From assembly GCA_965267405.1 (NCBI GenBank), contig OZ253954.1, positions 1,860,001-1,924,000 on the forward strand: a stretch of DNA of 64,000 nt. The letters run 5' to 3'. A program made the translations under genes and the position numbers. This stretch comes from JAPPOI01 sp028818055 (GTDB lineage Bacteria; Pseudomonadota; Alphaproteobacteria; Rhodobacterales; Rhodobacteraceae). The first letter of the stretch is position 1. Each line of letters begins with the position of its first letter. This document shows, piece after piece, positions 32,886 to 41,278 of this stretch. The notes beneath the pieces were generated by a model. That model was given only the letters and a program-made list of their open reading frames with translations. It was not told the origin of the DNA and did not search any database.

Positions 32886-34082
32886 ATGCTTCACGGTAAA
32901 CGCGTTCTATTGATCATTGGCGGCGGGATTGCGGCCTATAAGTCATTGGAATTGATACGCCTTATCAAAAAAGCTGGAGGTTCGGTCACGCCGGTCGTCA
33001 CGAAGGCTGCCGAAGAATTTGTGACGCCTCTTTCTGCGTCGGCATTGGCTGGCGACAAAGTGTACACGGCCCTCTTTGACCTGACGGATGAAGCTGAAAT
33101 GGGTCATATCGAACTCAGCCGGTCAGCGGACTTGGTTGTTGTCGCTCCAGCAACTGCTGACCTACTGGCCAAGATGGCCGGCGGACACGCGAATGATTTG
33201 GCGTCAACTCTTTTGATGGCCACCGACACACCGGTGCTTGTTGCACCTGCGATGAACGTTCGGATGTGGCTACACCCCGCCAACCAACGCAATGTTGCAA
33301 CCTTGGAAAGTGATGGCATTTCTCGCGTTGGTCCAGACGAAGGAGACATGGCCTGCGGAGAATATGGCCCCGGTCGTATGGCCGAGCCGCAGGCAATATT
33401 CGATGCCATCGCTGCCCGCCTGTCTGATGGACCGCTCAATGGAAAGCACATCGTGGTCACATCGGGTCCAACGCATGAACCTATTGATCCGGTCCGGTAT
33501 ATCGCCAACCGCTCATCAGGTGCGCAAGGCACCGCAATTGCCGAGGCCCTCAGCGCATTGGGTGCAGATGTTACCTTTGTGACCGGACCTGCGACGGCTC
33601 CGATGCCAAAGGGTGTTCGAATTTCAAACGTTCAGTCGGCGGACGATATGTTGAAAGCTGTCAAAAGCTTTTTGCCTGCAGACGCCGTCGTGTGTGCGGC
33701 TGCGGTCGCTGATTGGAAGGTCGAAAAAGCATCACAGTCGAAAATCAAGAAAGACAAAAAAGGCAAAGTGCCGTCTTTGTCGTTTGCCGAAAACCCCGAC
33801 ATTCTGGCCACGATCAGCAAAATGAAGAAGGGCCGTCCACAGTTGGTTGTCGGGTTCGCAGCTGAAACTGACGATCTGTTGAAGAACGCATCGTCGAAAC
33901 TAAAGCGCAAAGGCTGTGATTGGATCGTCGCCAATGATGTATCGCCAGAAACCGGCATTATGGGTGGTTCTGAGAACGCAGTGACGATCATCGACAAAGA
34001 TGGCTCCGATGCATGGCCGCGTATGACCAAGGAACAAGTGGCACGCAAACTTGCCGCTCGCATCTCCGAGGCACTTGGCTGA
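32886..34082 (+). CDS. coaBC: Phosphopantothenoylcysteine decarboxylase/phosphopantothenate--cysteine ligase
   Basis: Bifunctional coenzyme A biosynthesis enzyme, 398 residues from the ATG at 32886. The N-terminal flavin decarboxylase domain (CoaC, 1-185) has the active-site His in MGHIELS, the PAMN motif, and the mobile Cys in DMACGEYG. The C-terminal ligase (CoaB, 186-398) begins VVTSGPTHEPIDPVRYIANRSSG and carries the KIKKDKKG lysine loop. First gene of an operon with dut and a MoeB-like gene; stop and next ATG are directly adjacent. Confidence 0.97.
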   Translation: MLHGKRVLLIIGGGIAAYKSLELIRLIKKAGGSVTPVVTKAAEEFVTPLSASALAGDKVYTALFDLTDEAEMGHIELSRSADLVVVAPATADLLAKMAGGHANDLASTLLMATDTPVLVAPAMNVRMWLHPANQRNVATLESDGISRVGPDEGDMACGEYGPGRMAEPQAIFDAIAARLSDGPLNGKHIVVTSGPTHEPIDPVRYIANRSSGAQGTAIAEALSALGADVTFVTGPATAPMPKGVRISNVQSADDMLKAVKSFLPADAVVCAAAVADWKVEKASQSKIKKDKKGKVPSLSFAENPDILATISKMKKGRPQLVVGFAAETDDLLKNASSKLKRKGCDWIVANDVSPETGIMGGSENAVTIIDKDGSDAWPRMTKEQVARKLAARISEALG

Positions 34083-34547
34083 ATGAAGGCGGACATCAAG
34101 CTTTCGTGGTTGCCGGACGCTGATCCAAACGTACCGCTTCCAGCATACGAGACGACCGGTGCTGCTGGCGCAGACGTGAGGGCGAATTTTCCGCCCGACG
34201 CAAGGGCAGGCATCGAGCTGGAACCTGGCGAACGCGCGCTGATCCCAACTGGATTCGCAATGGAAATTCCGGTGGGGTTCGAGGTTCAAGTACGCCCCCG
34301 TTCCGGATTGGCACTGAAGCAAGGTCTTACGTGCCTCAATACACCAGGAACGATTGACAGCGATTATCGCGGCCCGGTCGGCGTTATTCTGGTCAACCTC
34401 GGCCAGTCTTCCGTCAAGATCTCGCACGGAGATCGAGTTGCGCAGCTTGTTGTCGCGCCCGTCATGCAGGCGGAATTCCAACTGTCTGAATCACTTGGAG
34501 AAACCGAGCGTGGTTCTGGCGGCTTCGGTTCAACAGGATCGTCCTGA
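34083..34547 (+). CDS. dut: Deoxyuridine 5'-triphosphate nucleotidohydrolase
   Basis: Hydrolyses dUTP to dUMP, keeping uracil out of DNA and feeding dTMP synthesis. 154 residues, trimeric type. All motifs are present: AGADVRA (about 28-34), PRSGLALK (about 74-81), the catalytic-Asp region NTPGTIDSDYRGPV and the C-terminal RGSGGFGSTG arm. coaBC-dut is a common pairing in alphaproteobacteria. It overlaps the next start by one base. Confidence 0.98.
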   Translation: MKADIKLSWLPDADPNVPLPAYETTGAAGADVRANFPPDARAGIELEPGERALIPTGFAMEIPVGFEVQVRPRSGLALKQGLTCLNTPGTIDSDYRGPVGVILVNLGQSSVKISHGDRVAQLVVAPVMQAEFQLSESLGETERGSGGFGSTGSS

Positions 34548-35581
34548 TGGCGCTTGTTCTGGCACTCGCTGTCTTCTTGTGGGGACTTGGGCACGTTCTG
34601 AAAATGCCAACATCTGCGCGAATTCTGATGTTGGGATTGCTGTACATTGCAGTCTTGGCAGCAACCATAGTGCTTCCCATTGGTCACCCGCTGCGCGAAG
34701 CGCTCGGTGGTTCGTCGATGGAGTGGCTGGTTGTCGGATTGCTCGCCGCCTTGGTCTGGGGATACGCGAAGGGGTTAAAGCGTTTGCGGTCGTATGTCCG
34801 GCCTGAAAACAAGGCCCAGACTGCCAACGGCGACAGCCAAACCGAGCTTGAACGCAACGCACGGCATATTGTCCTGCGTGAGATCGGAGGTCCTGGTCAA
34901 AAACGCTTGAAAGAAGCGCGCGTCCTGGTCATCGGAGCTGGCGGTCTGGGGTCACCGGCGCTGCAGTATCTGGCGGCTGCAGGCGTAGGAACAATCGGAG
35001 TGATCGATGACGACGTTGTCGAAAACTCCAACCTTCAGCGTCAGGTAATTCACACAGATGACTCCATTGGTTTGCCGAAGGTGTTTTCTGCCGAGCGTGC
35101 AATGACCCGACAAAATCCGTTCATATCGGTTCGTCCATATAATCGGCGTCTGACCGCTGACATCGCCGACAAGTTGTTTGCAGATTATGATCTCATTCTG
35201 GATGGAACGGATGACGTTGAAACACGGTACCTCGTGAACGAAACCGCCGTGCGGGCAGGGATCCCGTTGATTTCAGCGGCAATCTCTCAGTGGGAAGGTC
35301 AGATCAGCGTGTTCGATCCCTCACGTGATGCTCCTTGTTATGCCTGTGTGTTTCCCAATCCGGCAGCAGATGGGCTTGCACCAAGTTGTGCGGAAGGTGG
35401 CGTTCTCGGACCACTACCCGGTGTGATCGGGGCCATGATGGCTGTCGAAGCCATTAAGTTGATCGCAGGAACGGGTGAAAACTTGATGGGGCGGATGTTG
35501 ATCTACGATGCATTGTACAGTGAGACCCGTTCCATAGGCGTGAAACGGCGCAGTGATTGTCGCGTCTGTTCAAATTTATGA
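34547..35581 (+). CDS. MoeB/ThiF/HesA family adenylyltransferase with N-terminal membrane anchor
   Basis: 344 residues. A C-terminal E1-like domain (about 100-344) has the ATP loop GAGGLGSPALQ, the Arg finger NLQRQVIH, two zinc pairs (CYAC near 264-267 and CRVC near 338-341), and the catalytic Cys in SCAEGG (about 281). It should adenylate a small sulfur carrier such as MoaD (5203-5451) or ThiS. It is unusual in having two to three hydrophobic helices in the first 80 residues (about 1-20, 27-46, 61-77), which would tether it to the membrane. Which carrier it serves is inferred. Confidence 0.9.
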   Translation: MALVLALAVFLWGLGHVLKMPTSARILMLGLLYIAVLAATIVLPIGHPLREALGGSSMEWLVVGLLAALVWGYAKGLKRLRSYVRPENKAQTANGDSQTELERNARHIVLREIGGPGQKRLKEARVLVIGAGGLGSPALQYLAAAGVGTIGVIDDDVVENSNLQRQVIHTDDSIGLPKVFSAERAMTRQNPFISVRPYNRRLTADIADKLFADYDLILDGTDDVETRYLVNETAVRAGIPLISAAISQWEGQISVFDPSRDAPCYACVFPNPAADGLAPSCAEGGVLGPLPGVIGAMMAVEAIKLIAGTGENLMGRMLIYDALYSETRSIGVKRRSDCRVCSNL

Positions 35582-35650
35582 TCGCAGTCTGGAACCTTCC
35601 GATGAACGTCCTTAGGTTCATCCAATCGACGTTGTGTTTCAGGAGCTTTG

Positions 35651-37675
35651 ATGTCCAACCCCCTTCTGTCTGAATGGTCCACGCCATTCGACATCCCGCC
35701 ATTTTCCGAAATCTCAGACAGTGATTTTACGCCTGCATTGGATGCCGCATTAAACGAGGCGCGCGCGAGCATTGCCGAGATCTGCGACAACCCGGAACCT
35801 CCCACTTTTGAAAACACAATCGAAGCTTTGGAGTTGTCGGACGACCTTTTGGGGCGTGTGCTTTCAACATTCTACAACCTCGCCGGCACCGACTCGAACG
35901 AAACGCGCGAAGCTTTGCAGCGTGATTTTTCTCCAAAGATTTCAGCGTATTCATCAGAAATCACGATGAATGAAATTCTGTTCCAACGCATCGAACAGCT
36001 ATGGAATTCTCGGGACCAACTTGATCTGACCGATGAACAAGAACGGGTCTTAATGCTGACGCGACGCGGCTTTGTTCGGGCAGGGGCGCTGCTCGAAGGT
36101 GAAGCCCGAGATCGACTAAAGGATGTGAAAGCCCGTCTGGCCATTCTCGGAACAAAATTCACCCAGAACATACTGGCCGAGGAGCGATCGTGGCTCATGG
36201 AACTGTCCGAGGATGACTTGGACGGTCTTCCCGATTTCCTGATTTCGGCTGCACGTGGCGCAGGTGACGAGAAAGGCAAATCTGGCCCGGTGATCACGCT
36301 GTCCAGATCATTGATCGTGCCGTTTCTTCAGTTCTCGCCCCGTCGCGATCTGCGTGAGAAAGCCTGGCGGGCTTGGACGTCACGTGGGGCAAATGCAAAT
36401 GACCACGACAACCGCGCAATCGCGGCCGAGATACTGTCGTTGAGGTCTGAACGTGCGAAGCTGCTGGGATACGCAGACTTTGCGACGTACAAGCTCGAAA
36501 CCGAGATGGCGCAAACACCGGATGCGGTTGACGACCTCCTGAAGCAGGTCTGGAAGCCCGCCCGCGCTACCGCACTCAATGATGCCAACGTTTTGGCTGC
36601 GATGCTCGAAGATGATGGTCACTCCGGCGCTTTGGAGCCGTGGGACTGGCGGTACTACAGCGAAAAACGCCGTGCAGCAGAACACGATTTGAACGAAGCT
36701 GAGTTGAAGCAATACATTCAACTGGAACGTATGATTGACGCGGCCTTTGCTTGCGCAGATCGATTGTTTGGGCTGAAGGCAGCCCCAATCGAAGACGTCA
36801 CTTTGAACCACCCTGATGCTCGTGCTTGGGAAATCACGCGCAACGGCGAACACGTTGCGGTTTTCGTCGGCGACTACTTTGCACGGGGTTCCAAACGATC
36901 AGGAGCCTGGTGTTCAGCGCTGCGATCACAACGAAAGTTGGGCGGCGATGTTCGACCCATTGTCATCAACGTCTGTAACTTTGCAAAACCACCCAAAGGG
37001 CAACCCGCTTTGCTCAGTTATGACGACGCACGCACCTTGTTTCACGAATTTGGGCATGCCCTTCACCAGATGCTAAGCGATGTGACCTACGAGTCGATCT
37101 CGGGGACCAGCGTCGCACGCGACTTCGTTGAACTGCCAAGCCAACTCTATGAGCATTGGCTCGAAGTCCCTGAAGTTCTGGCTGAATATGCGACGCACGC
37201 TGAAACTGGGGAACCAATGCCCCAAGAAATGCTCGACCGGCTGTTGGCGGCGGGCACTTATGACATGGGTTTCCAAACCGTTGAATACGTTGCGTCTGCA
37301 CTGGTCGATCTGGACTTCCATCGTGGCGAGCCACCGGCAGATCCGATGCAACGGCAATCCGAAGTGCTGGATCGCATAGGAATGCCACACGCCATTTCGA
37401 TGCGCCACGCGACACCACATTTCGCGCATGTGTTTGCAGGTGACGGATATTCAAGCGGGTATTACAGCTACATGTGGTCTGAAGTTATGGATGCCGACGC
37501 CTTTGAAGCGTTCCGCGAAGTCGGGGATGCCTTTGACGCTCAGACCGCGGCCAAACTTGAAAGGTTTATCCTGTCGACCGGCGGATCGGTCGAAGCTTCC
37601 GAGCTTTACATGGCATTTCGCGGCAGAATGCCGGGACCGGAAGCTTTGCTCAAGGGCAGAGGGTTGGCTGCGTGA
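35651..37675 (+). CDS. M3 family metallopeptidase (oligopeptidase A/Dcp-like)
   Basis: Zinc oligopeptidase of 674 residues that degrades short peptides in the cytoplasm. The zinc motif HEFGH is His465-Glu466...His469, and the third ligand lies in the following VELPSQLYEHW block. The C-terminal GDGYSSGYYSYMWSEV is the substrate-closing tyrosine loop of the family. AGGAG lies five bases before the ATG at 35651. Oligopeptidase A (prlC) and Dcp are hard to tell apart by eye. It overlaps the next gene by 4 nt. Confidence 0.95.
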   Translation: MSNPLLSEWSTPFDIPPFSEISDSDFTPALDAALNEARASIAEICDNPEPPTFENTIEALELSDDLLGRVLSTFYNLAGTDSNETREALQRDFSPKISAYSSEITMNEILFQRIEQLWNSRDQLDLTDEQERVLMLTRRGFVRAGALLEGEARDRLKDVKARLAILGTKFTQNILAEERSWLMELSEDDLDGLPDFLISAARGAGDEKGKSGPVITLSRSLIVPFLQFSPRRDLREKAWRAWTSRGANANDHDNRAIAAEILSLRSERAKLLGYADFATYKLETEMAQTPDAVDDLLKQVWKPARATALNDANVLAAMLEDDGHSGALEPWDWRYYSEKRRAAEHDLNEAELKQYIQLERMIDAAFACADRLFGLKAAPIEDVTLNHPDARAWEITRNGEHVAVFVGDYFARGSKRSGAWCSALRSQRKLGGDVRPIVINVCNFAKPPKGQPALLSYDDARTLFHEFGHALHQMLSDVTYESISGTSVARDFVELPSQLYEHWLEVPEVLAEYATHAETGEPMPQEMLDRLLAAGTYDMGFQTVEYVASALVDLDFHRGEPPADPMQRQSEVLDRIGMPHAISMRHATPHFAHVFAGDGYSSGYYSYMWSEVMDADAFEAFREVGDAFDAQTAAKLERFILSTGGSVEASELYMAFRGRMPGPEALLKGRGLAA

Positions 37676-38517
37676 ATTTGCGAGCTTCAGAAGAAGAAGC
37701 GCTGATCGACGCAATTCGCACTGTTGCTGCCGAAGAAATTCTGACCCGTTTTCGGTCTCTCGACCCAGGCAGCATCGACACAAAGTCCCGACAAGATGAT
37801 CTTGTCACCGAAGCAGATCGCGAGGCCGAAAGACGGCTAACGGACTATGCTCACAGCATTCTCAGAGATTGCATCGTCGTCGGGGAAGAAGCCGTCAGCG
37901 AAAACCCTGACATCCGCAATGAGATTGGGAACGCCGAAACGTGCGTGATTATCGACCCGGTTGACGGGACGTGGAACTTTGCGCGCGGATTGCCAGCATT
38001 TGGTGTCATCGTCTCGGTCGCTCGCAAGGGCAAGACCGTGTGGGGCATGATCTACGATCCGATTTGCGATGACTGGGCGGTCGCGCGACGCGACGAAGGG
38101 GCTTACATGGTTCGGTCTGACGGAACCCAAAAGCCATTGCGCCTCAGCGATGCGCCGCCGCGATCTCCACAAGACATCATGGGGTTCGCCCATTCGTTTC
38201 TGTTCACAGGCGACGAACGTGCGCGACTTTTTTCAGAGCTTCCCCAGTTTCATCGGGTGGATGCTTTCCGGTGTTCAGCCCACGAATACAGGTTATTCGC
38301 ACAGCAAAATGGTGAGTTTATGCTGTCATCAGTTTTGAACCCGTGGGATCATGCGGCTGGCTGTCTCATCGCTGAAGAAGCCGGAGGGGTTGCACGGCTG
38401 CTTGACGGCACACGCTATGCACCTTCGCTACACACCGGCCGACTGCTTGTTGCACGGTCCGAGGATGTCTGGGATCAGATGGCCGCCATATTCCAGGCGG
38501 CCCGACTAGAGCCTTGA
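37672..38517 (+). CDS. Inositol monophosphatase family protein
   Basis: Mg2+-dependent sugar/inositol phosphatase fold, 281 residues. Metal-binding motifs are VVGEEA (about 68-73), IIDPVDGTWNF (Asp95 and Asp98) and the C-terminal NPWDHAAGCLIAEEAGG (about 222-238). The substrate could be inositol 1-phosphate, PAP (CysQ-like) or histidinol phosphate; motifs do not decide. The GTG start overlaps the peptidase stop (GTGA), so translation is coupled. Confidence 0.9.
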   Translation: MNLRASEEEALIDAIRTVAAEEILTRFRSLDPGSIDTKSRQDDLVTEADREAERRLTDYAHSILRDCIVVGEEAVSENPDIRNEIGNAETCVIIDPVDGTWNFARGLPAFGVIVSVARKGKTVWGMIYDPICDDWAVARRDEGAYMVRSDGTQKPLRLSDAPPRSPQDIMGFAHSFLFTGDERARLFSELPQFHRVDAFRCSAHEYRLFAQQNGEFMLSSVLNPWDHAAGCLIAEEAGGVARLLDGTRYAPSLHTGRLLVARSEDVWDQMAAIFQAARLEP

Positions 38518-38518
38518 G

Positions 38519-39487
38519 CTATTCCGCCGCGACCGCTTCGTCATCAGAATCCAGTTCCGCAATGAACTTTTCGGCTTCCAAAGCGGCCATACAGCCCATT
38601 CCGGCACTGGTAACCGCCTGACGATAGATGTGGTCAGTGATGTCGCCCGCTGCGAACACACCCGGGATCGATGTCGCTGTAGAATCCGGTGCGGTCACGA
38701 CGTAACCGCCGTTATGAAGCTCAAGCTGGTCCTTCACCAATTCGTTTGAAGGCGCGTGGCCAATTGCTACGAACACACCCTTGCATGAAATATCGCTGGT
38801 CTCGCCTGTTTTAACGTTCTTGATCCGCACGCCTTCGACGCCTTTTGGATCAGATGCGCCGTACACTTCCTCAAGCTGGCTATCCCATTTGATTTCAACC
38901 TTCGGGTTGTTGAACAGCCGATGCTGCAGAATTTTCTCCGCACGCAACTCGTCCCGGCGATGGATTAGGGTAACTTTTTCCGCAAAGTTCGTCAGGAATA
39001 GCGCTTCCTCAACCGCGGTATTCCCGCCTCCGATCACGACCACGTCCTGTCCGCGATAAAAGAAGCCGTCACAGGTTGCGCACGCCGAAACACCAAAGCC
39101 TTTGAAGTTTTCTTCTGACTCCATGCCCAGCCATTTCGCCTGAGCGCCGGTCGCCAGAATGACGGCGTCTGCGGTGTAAGTTGTGCCGCTGTCGCCGATG
39201 GCCGTGAATGGGCGCTGCGAAAGATCAAGCGACTGGATGTGGTCCGAGATGATTTCGGTGCCGACCGCGCGCGCGTGCTCTTCCATTTTCATCATCAATT
39301 CAGGACCCTGAATCTCGGAAATGCCGGGCCAGTTCTCAACCTCGGTTGTGATGGTCAATTGCCCTCCGGGTTGGATGCCTTGGACCAAGACCGGCTCCAA
39401 CATCGCTCGCGTTGCGTAAACAGCGGCCGTGTAGCCTGCCGGACCTGAGCCAATGATGAGAACGCGGGTGTGTTTTGTGTCAGACAT
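38519..39487 (-). CDS. trxB: Thioredoxin-disulfide reductase
   Basis: NADPH- and FAD-dependent reductase of thioredoxin, 322 residues from the ATG at 39487 (AGGGG eight bases upstream). FAD motif GSGPAGYTAA (13-22), redox-active CATC (Cys136, Cys139), NADPH motif GGGNTAVEEA, and C-terminal FAAGDITDHIYRQAVTSAG. It is divergent from an Lrp/AsnC gene, with a shared 173-bp regulatory region. It is convergent with the monophosphatase gene. Confidence 0.97.
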   Translation of the reverse strand: MSDTKHTRVLIIGSGPAGYTAAVYATRAMLEPVLVQGIQPGGQLTITTEVENWPGISEIQGPELMMKMEEHARAVGTEIISDHIQSLDLSQRPFTAIGDSGTTYTADAVILATGAQAKWLGMESEENFKGFGVSACATCDGFFYRGQDVVVIGGGNTAVEEALFLTNFAEKVTLIHRRDELRAEKILQHRLFNNPKVEIKWDSQLEEVYGASDPKGVEGVRIKNVKTGETSDISCKGVFVAIGHAPSNELVKDQLELHNGGYVVTAPDSTATSIPGVFAAGDITDHIYRQAVTSAGMGCMAALEAEKFIAELDSDDEAVAAE

Positions 39488-39583
39488 GATGTGTCCCCTG
39501 AGTGCAGCCATACCGATATAGCTCTGGCTTAGCGAATGCGAAAGAGGGGTATCGCGAAGTTGTTAACGCAGAACCGGCAGGCT

Positions 39584-39595
39584 AATGAAATTGCT
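39584..39595 (+). promoter_or_regulatory. Candidate Lrp-type binding motif (copy 2)
   Basis: AATGAAATTGCT is identical to 12062-12073. It lies between trxB and the second Lrp/AsnC gene, 65 bp before the latter's ATG, in the same orientation relative to the Lrp gene as copy 1. Confidence 0.5.
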
Positions 39596-39660
39596 GAGGT
39601 GTGAAATATTATTGCGCGCTGACCCCCAACAAAGTAAACTTTCAGAAAAGGGGAGGGAAC

Positions 39661-40161
39661 ATGCCCGGTAGCAAATTGGATCCGATCGACCGAAAGATTC
39701 TGGCTGAGTTGCAGGCAGATGGTCGAATGACAAACGTCGATCTTGCCGGACGTGTTGGAATATCCGCACCACCCTGTCTAAGACGCGTAAGAACGCTGGA
39801 AGAGCAGGGTTATATCAAAGGCTACCATGCCGCGGTCGATGCGCGGGCACTTGGATTTGAAGTTCAGGTTTTTGCAATGGTGGGGCTTGTCAGCCAAGCC
39901 GAAGCTGACCTCGTCGCTTTCGAAGAGCTTTGCCGGTCTTGGTCGCTGGTCCGCGAATGCCACATGCTGAACGGTGAAGTTGATTTTATTCTGAAGTGCG
40001 TTGCGCCAGATCTTTCAACGTTCCAAACGTTTCTGACCGAGCAACTTACTGCGGCGCCAAACGTCGCCAGCGTCAAAACATCACTCGTCATTCGGGACGC
40101 CAAAGATGACCCTGGCGTTCCGTTTGATGTTTTGGAAGATCGCTTAAGCGAGACGGCCTGA
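39661..40161 (+). CDS. Lrp/AsnC family transcriptional regulator
   Basis: 166 residues from the ATG at 39661, which has a strong GGGAGG. Winged helix-turn-helix (about 6-62: IDRKILAELQADGRMTNVDLAGRVGISAPPCLRRVRTLE) and RAM ligand domain (about 68-150: ECHMLNGEVDFILK). Divergent placement next to trxB is a pattern I associate with Rhodobacteraceae. The effector is unknown. Its C-terminus is slightly longer than that of the Lrp protein at 12116-12559. Confidence 0.93.
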   Translation: MPGSKLDPIDRKILAELQADGRMTNVDLAGRVGISAPPCLRRVRTLEEQGYIKGYHAAVDARALGFEVQVFAMVGLVSQAEADLVAFEELCRSWSLVRECHMLNGEVDFILKCVAPDLSTFQTFLTEQLTAAPNVASVKTSLVIRDAKDDPGVPFDVLEDRLSETA

Positions 40162-40163
40162 AG

Positions 40164-40964
40164 TCAGTCGAACGCGTCGATGTCTTCGGCATTGATGCGC
40201 GGTGCCGCCAATCGACCAAAATCGCGAATATTTCCGATGTAGGGGAAGAACATCAGGAAGTGGCGCATCATCTCTTCTGACAAAGACAACGCAACATCCG
40301 GACCAGGATGATATGTCTCAACTTCGACACCAGCAGCCAGAATGGTTTCGTGGCGCTCGCATGCCAAATGGTAAACGCGTGTTGGTGCGACAGGGGTCAC
40401 CTCGATGATCGACATCCCATCCACGGAATTTGACAAAGGTACCAAAGCGCATTCGGCGCCCATGGCAGCCCGGATGTTAGGATCACGGTTCATGTGGCGC
40501 ACGTGTGGACCAAACGTCTGGTCCTGTGTCGGACGCCCAAGGCCAAACGCGTCAGGCATCACGCGGTAAAGTTTGTCTGGAATTTCAGACAGCGAAGGTG
40601 CACCAGGAACCAGGGTGATCGCGCCTTTCCAAATAAGACGAACATGATGACCCTCGGGCGTTTCCAGCATCATCCCGGGTTCAAGGTCTTCGACGGCGAC
40701 AGGGCCCTCGGAGGTTTGAATCAAAATCCCGTGGCTAAACGCACCAAAAGCTTGTTCGAAAACTGGCAGAGCTGGCGCAACGCGCGATTGGGTTTTGACT
40801 TCACCGTCTTCCCACCATTCGATCTCGAACCGACGGGTCAGTTTTGAGTTCATCGGAACCGATTGGGGGCGGCTGTACCGCTGAACGCGCCAACGCGGTT
40901 CGGACGGCGTCCGGCGACCTGGACGGTTTGTAAATGTTGGTGGCGATGGCGGGTTGAAACTCAT
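40164..40964 (-). CDS. Hint-domain protein
   Basis: 266 residues. An N-terminal disordered Pro/Arg-rich part (1-50) is followed by a Hint_2-type module (about 75-240): GILIQTSEGPVAVEDLEPGMMLETPEGHHVRLIWKG, then THxxH-like CERHETILAAGVEVETY. The usual nucleophilic Cys at the start of a Hint domain is not seen at AFSHGILIQ, so self-splicing or cleavage is doubtful. Such proteins are abundant in Rhodobacteraceae; the function is not established. It is 73 bp downstream of a 43-residue gene on the same strand. Confidence 0.8.
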   Translation of the reverse strand: MSFNPPSPPTFTNRPGRRTPSEPRWRVQRYSRPQSVPMNSKLTRRFEIEWWEDGEVKTQSRVAPALPVFEQAFGAFSHGILIQTSEGPVAVEDLEPGMMLETPEGHHVRLIWKGAITLVPGAPSLSEIPDKLYRVMPDAFGLGRPTQDQTFGPHVRHMNRDPNIRAAMGAECALVPLSNSVDGMSIIEVTPVAPTRVYHLACERHETILAAGVEVETYHPGPDVALSLSEEMMRHFLMFFPYIGNIRDFGRLAAPRINAEDIDAFD

Positions 40965-41037
40965 GACTCACACCTCTTGGAAACGTTTGCGTACCGTCCG
41001 CGGCAAGAAACGGTGACATATTTTTGGCAAATTAGGT

Positions 41038-41169
41038 TCATGCGCCAGCGGTCGTCTTTTCATTTTCTGGTTTGACAGCTGCGCGAACTTTTCGATTGAA
41101 CGGCAGTGCAGGCACGTCCTTTTTCGCGGTGCTGAGAATGCTAAGCATCCAACGTGGCTTGGTTTTCAT
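41038..41169 (-). CDS. Conserved small protein, 43 residues
   Basis: A short gene with a good ribosome site (GGAG eight bases upstream of the ATG at 41169), encoding a basic protein that starts MKTKPRWMLSILSTAKKD and continues with VPALPFNRKVRAAVK. I recognise this pattern (MKTxPxW...S, then M/LPFxR) as typical of a small-protein group in Rhodobacteraceae, so I consider it real. It has no membrane segment or cysteine. Function unknown; the Hint-domain gene follows in the same direction. Confidence 0.65.
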   Translation of the reverse strand: MKTKPRWMLSILSTAKKDVPALPFNRKVRAAVKPENEKTTAGA

Positions 41170-41173
41170 GACA

Positions 41174-41220
41174 TCTCTCCACTCTTAACCAGACATGGCC
41201 CAGGTATTTCGTTGGAGAGA
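41174..41220 (-). promoter_or_regulatory. Inverted repeat covering the ribosome site of the 43-residue gene
   Basis: TCTCTCCA (41174-41181) and TGGAGAGA (41213-41220) are perfect complements 31 bases apart. In the minus-strand mRNA the downstream arm contains the GGAG ribosome site, four bases before the ATG, so pairing would hide it. This could be a thermometer or a protein- or sRNA-controlled switch. Confidence 0.4.
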
Positions 41221-41222
41221 GT

Positions 41223-41243
41223 ATTGCCCTGCATTGGGGCAAT
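41223..41243. other. 7-bp stem-loop downstream of pgeF
   Basis: ATTGCCC and GGGCAAT pair around TGCATTG. No T-tract follows on the minus strand. It may mark the 3' end of the lgt-midA-pgeF transcript. Confidence 0.35.
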
Positions 41244-41278
41244 GACATGACGCTTTCTGGGAAGTTTCGGTGCGTTCG

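Larger units (their letters stand above)
40965..41278. other. Intergenic region between the Hint gene and pgeF
   Basis: This 314-bp stretch holds the 43-residue gene (41038-41169), an 8-bp inverted repeat that can pair with its ribosome site (41174-41181 with 41213-41220), and a 7-bp stem-loop (41223-41243). The remaining bases show nothing I can assign. Confidence 0.6.
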
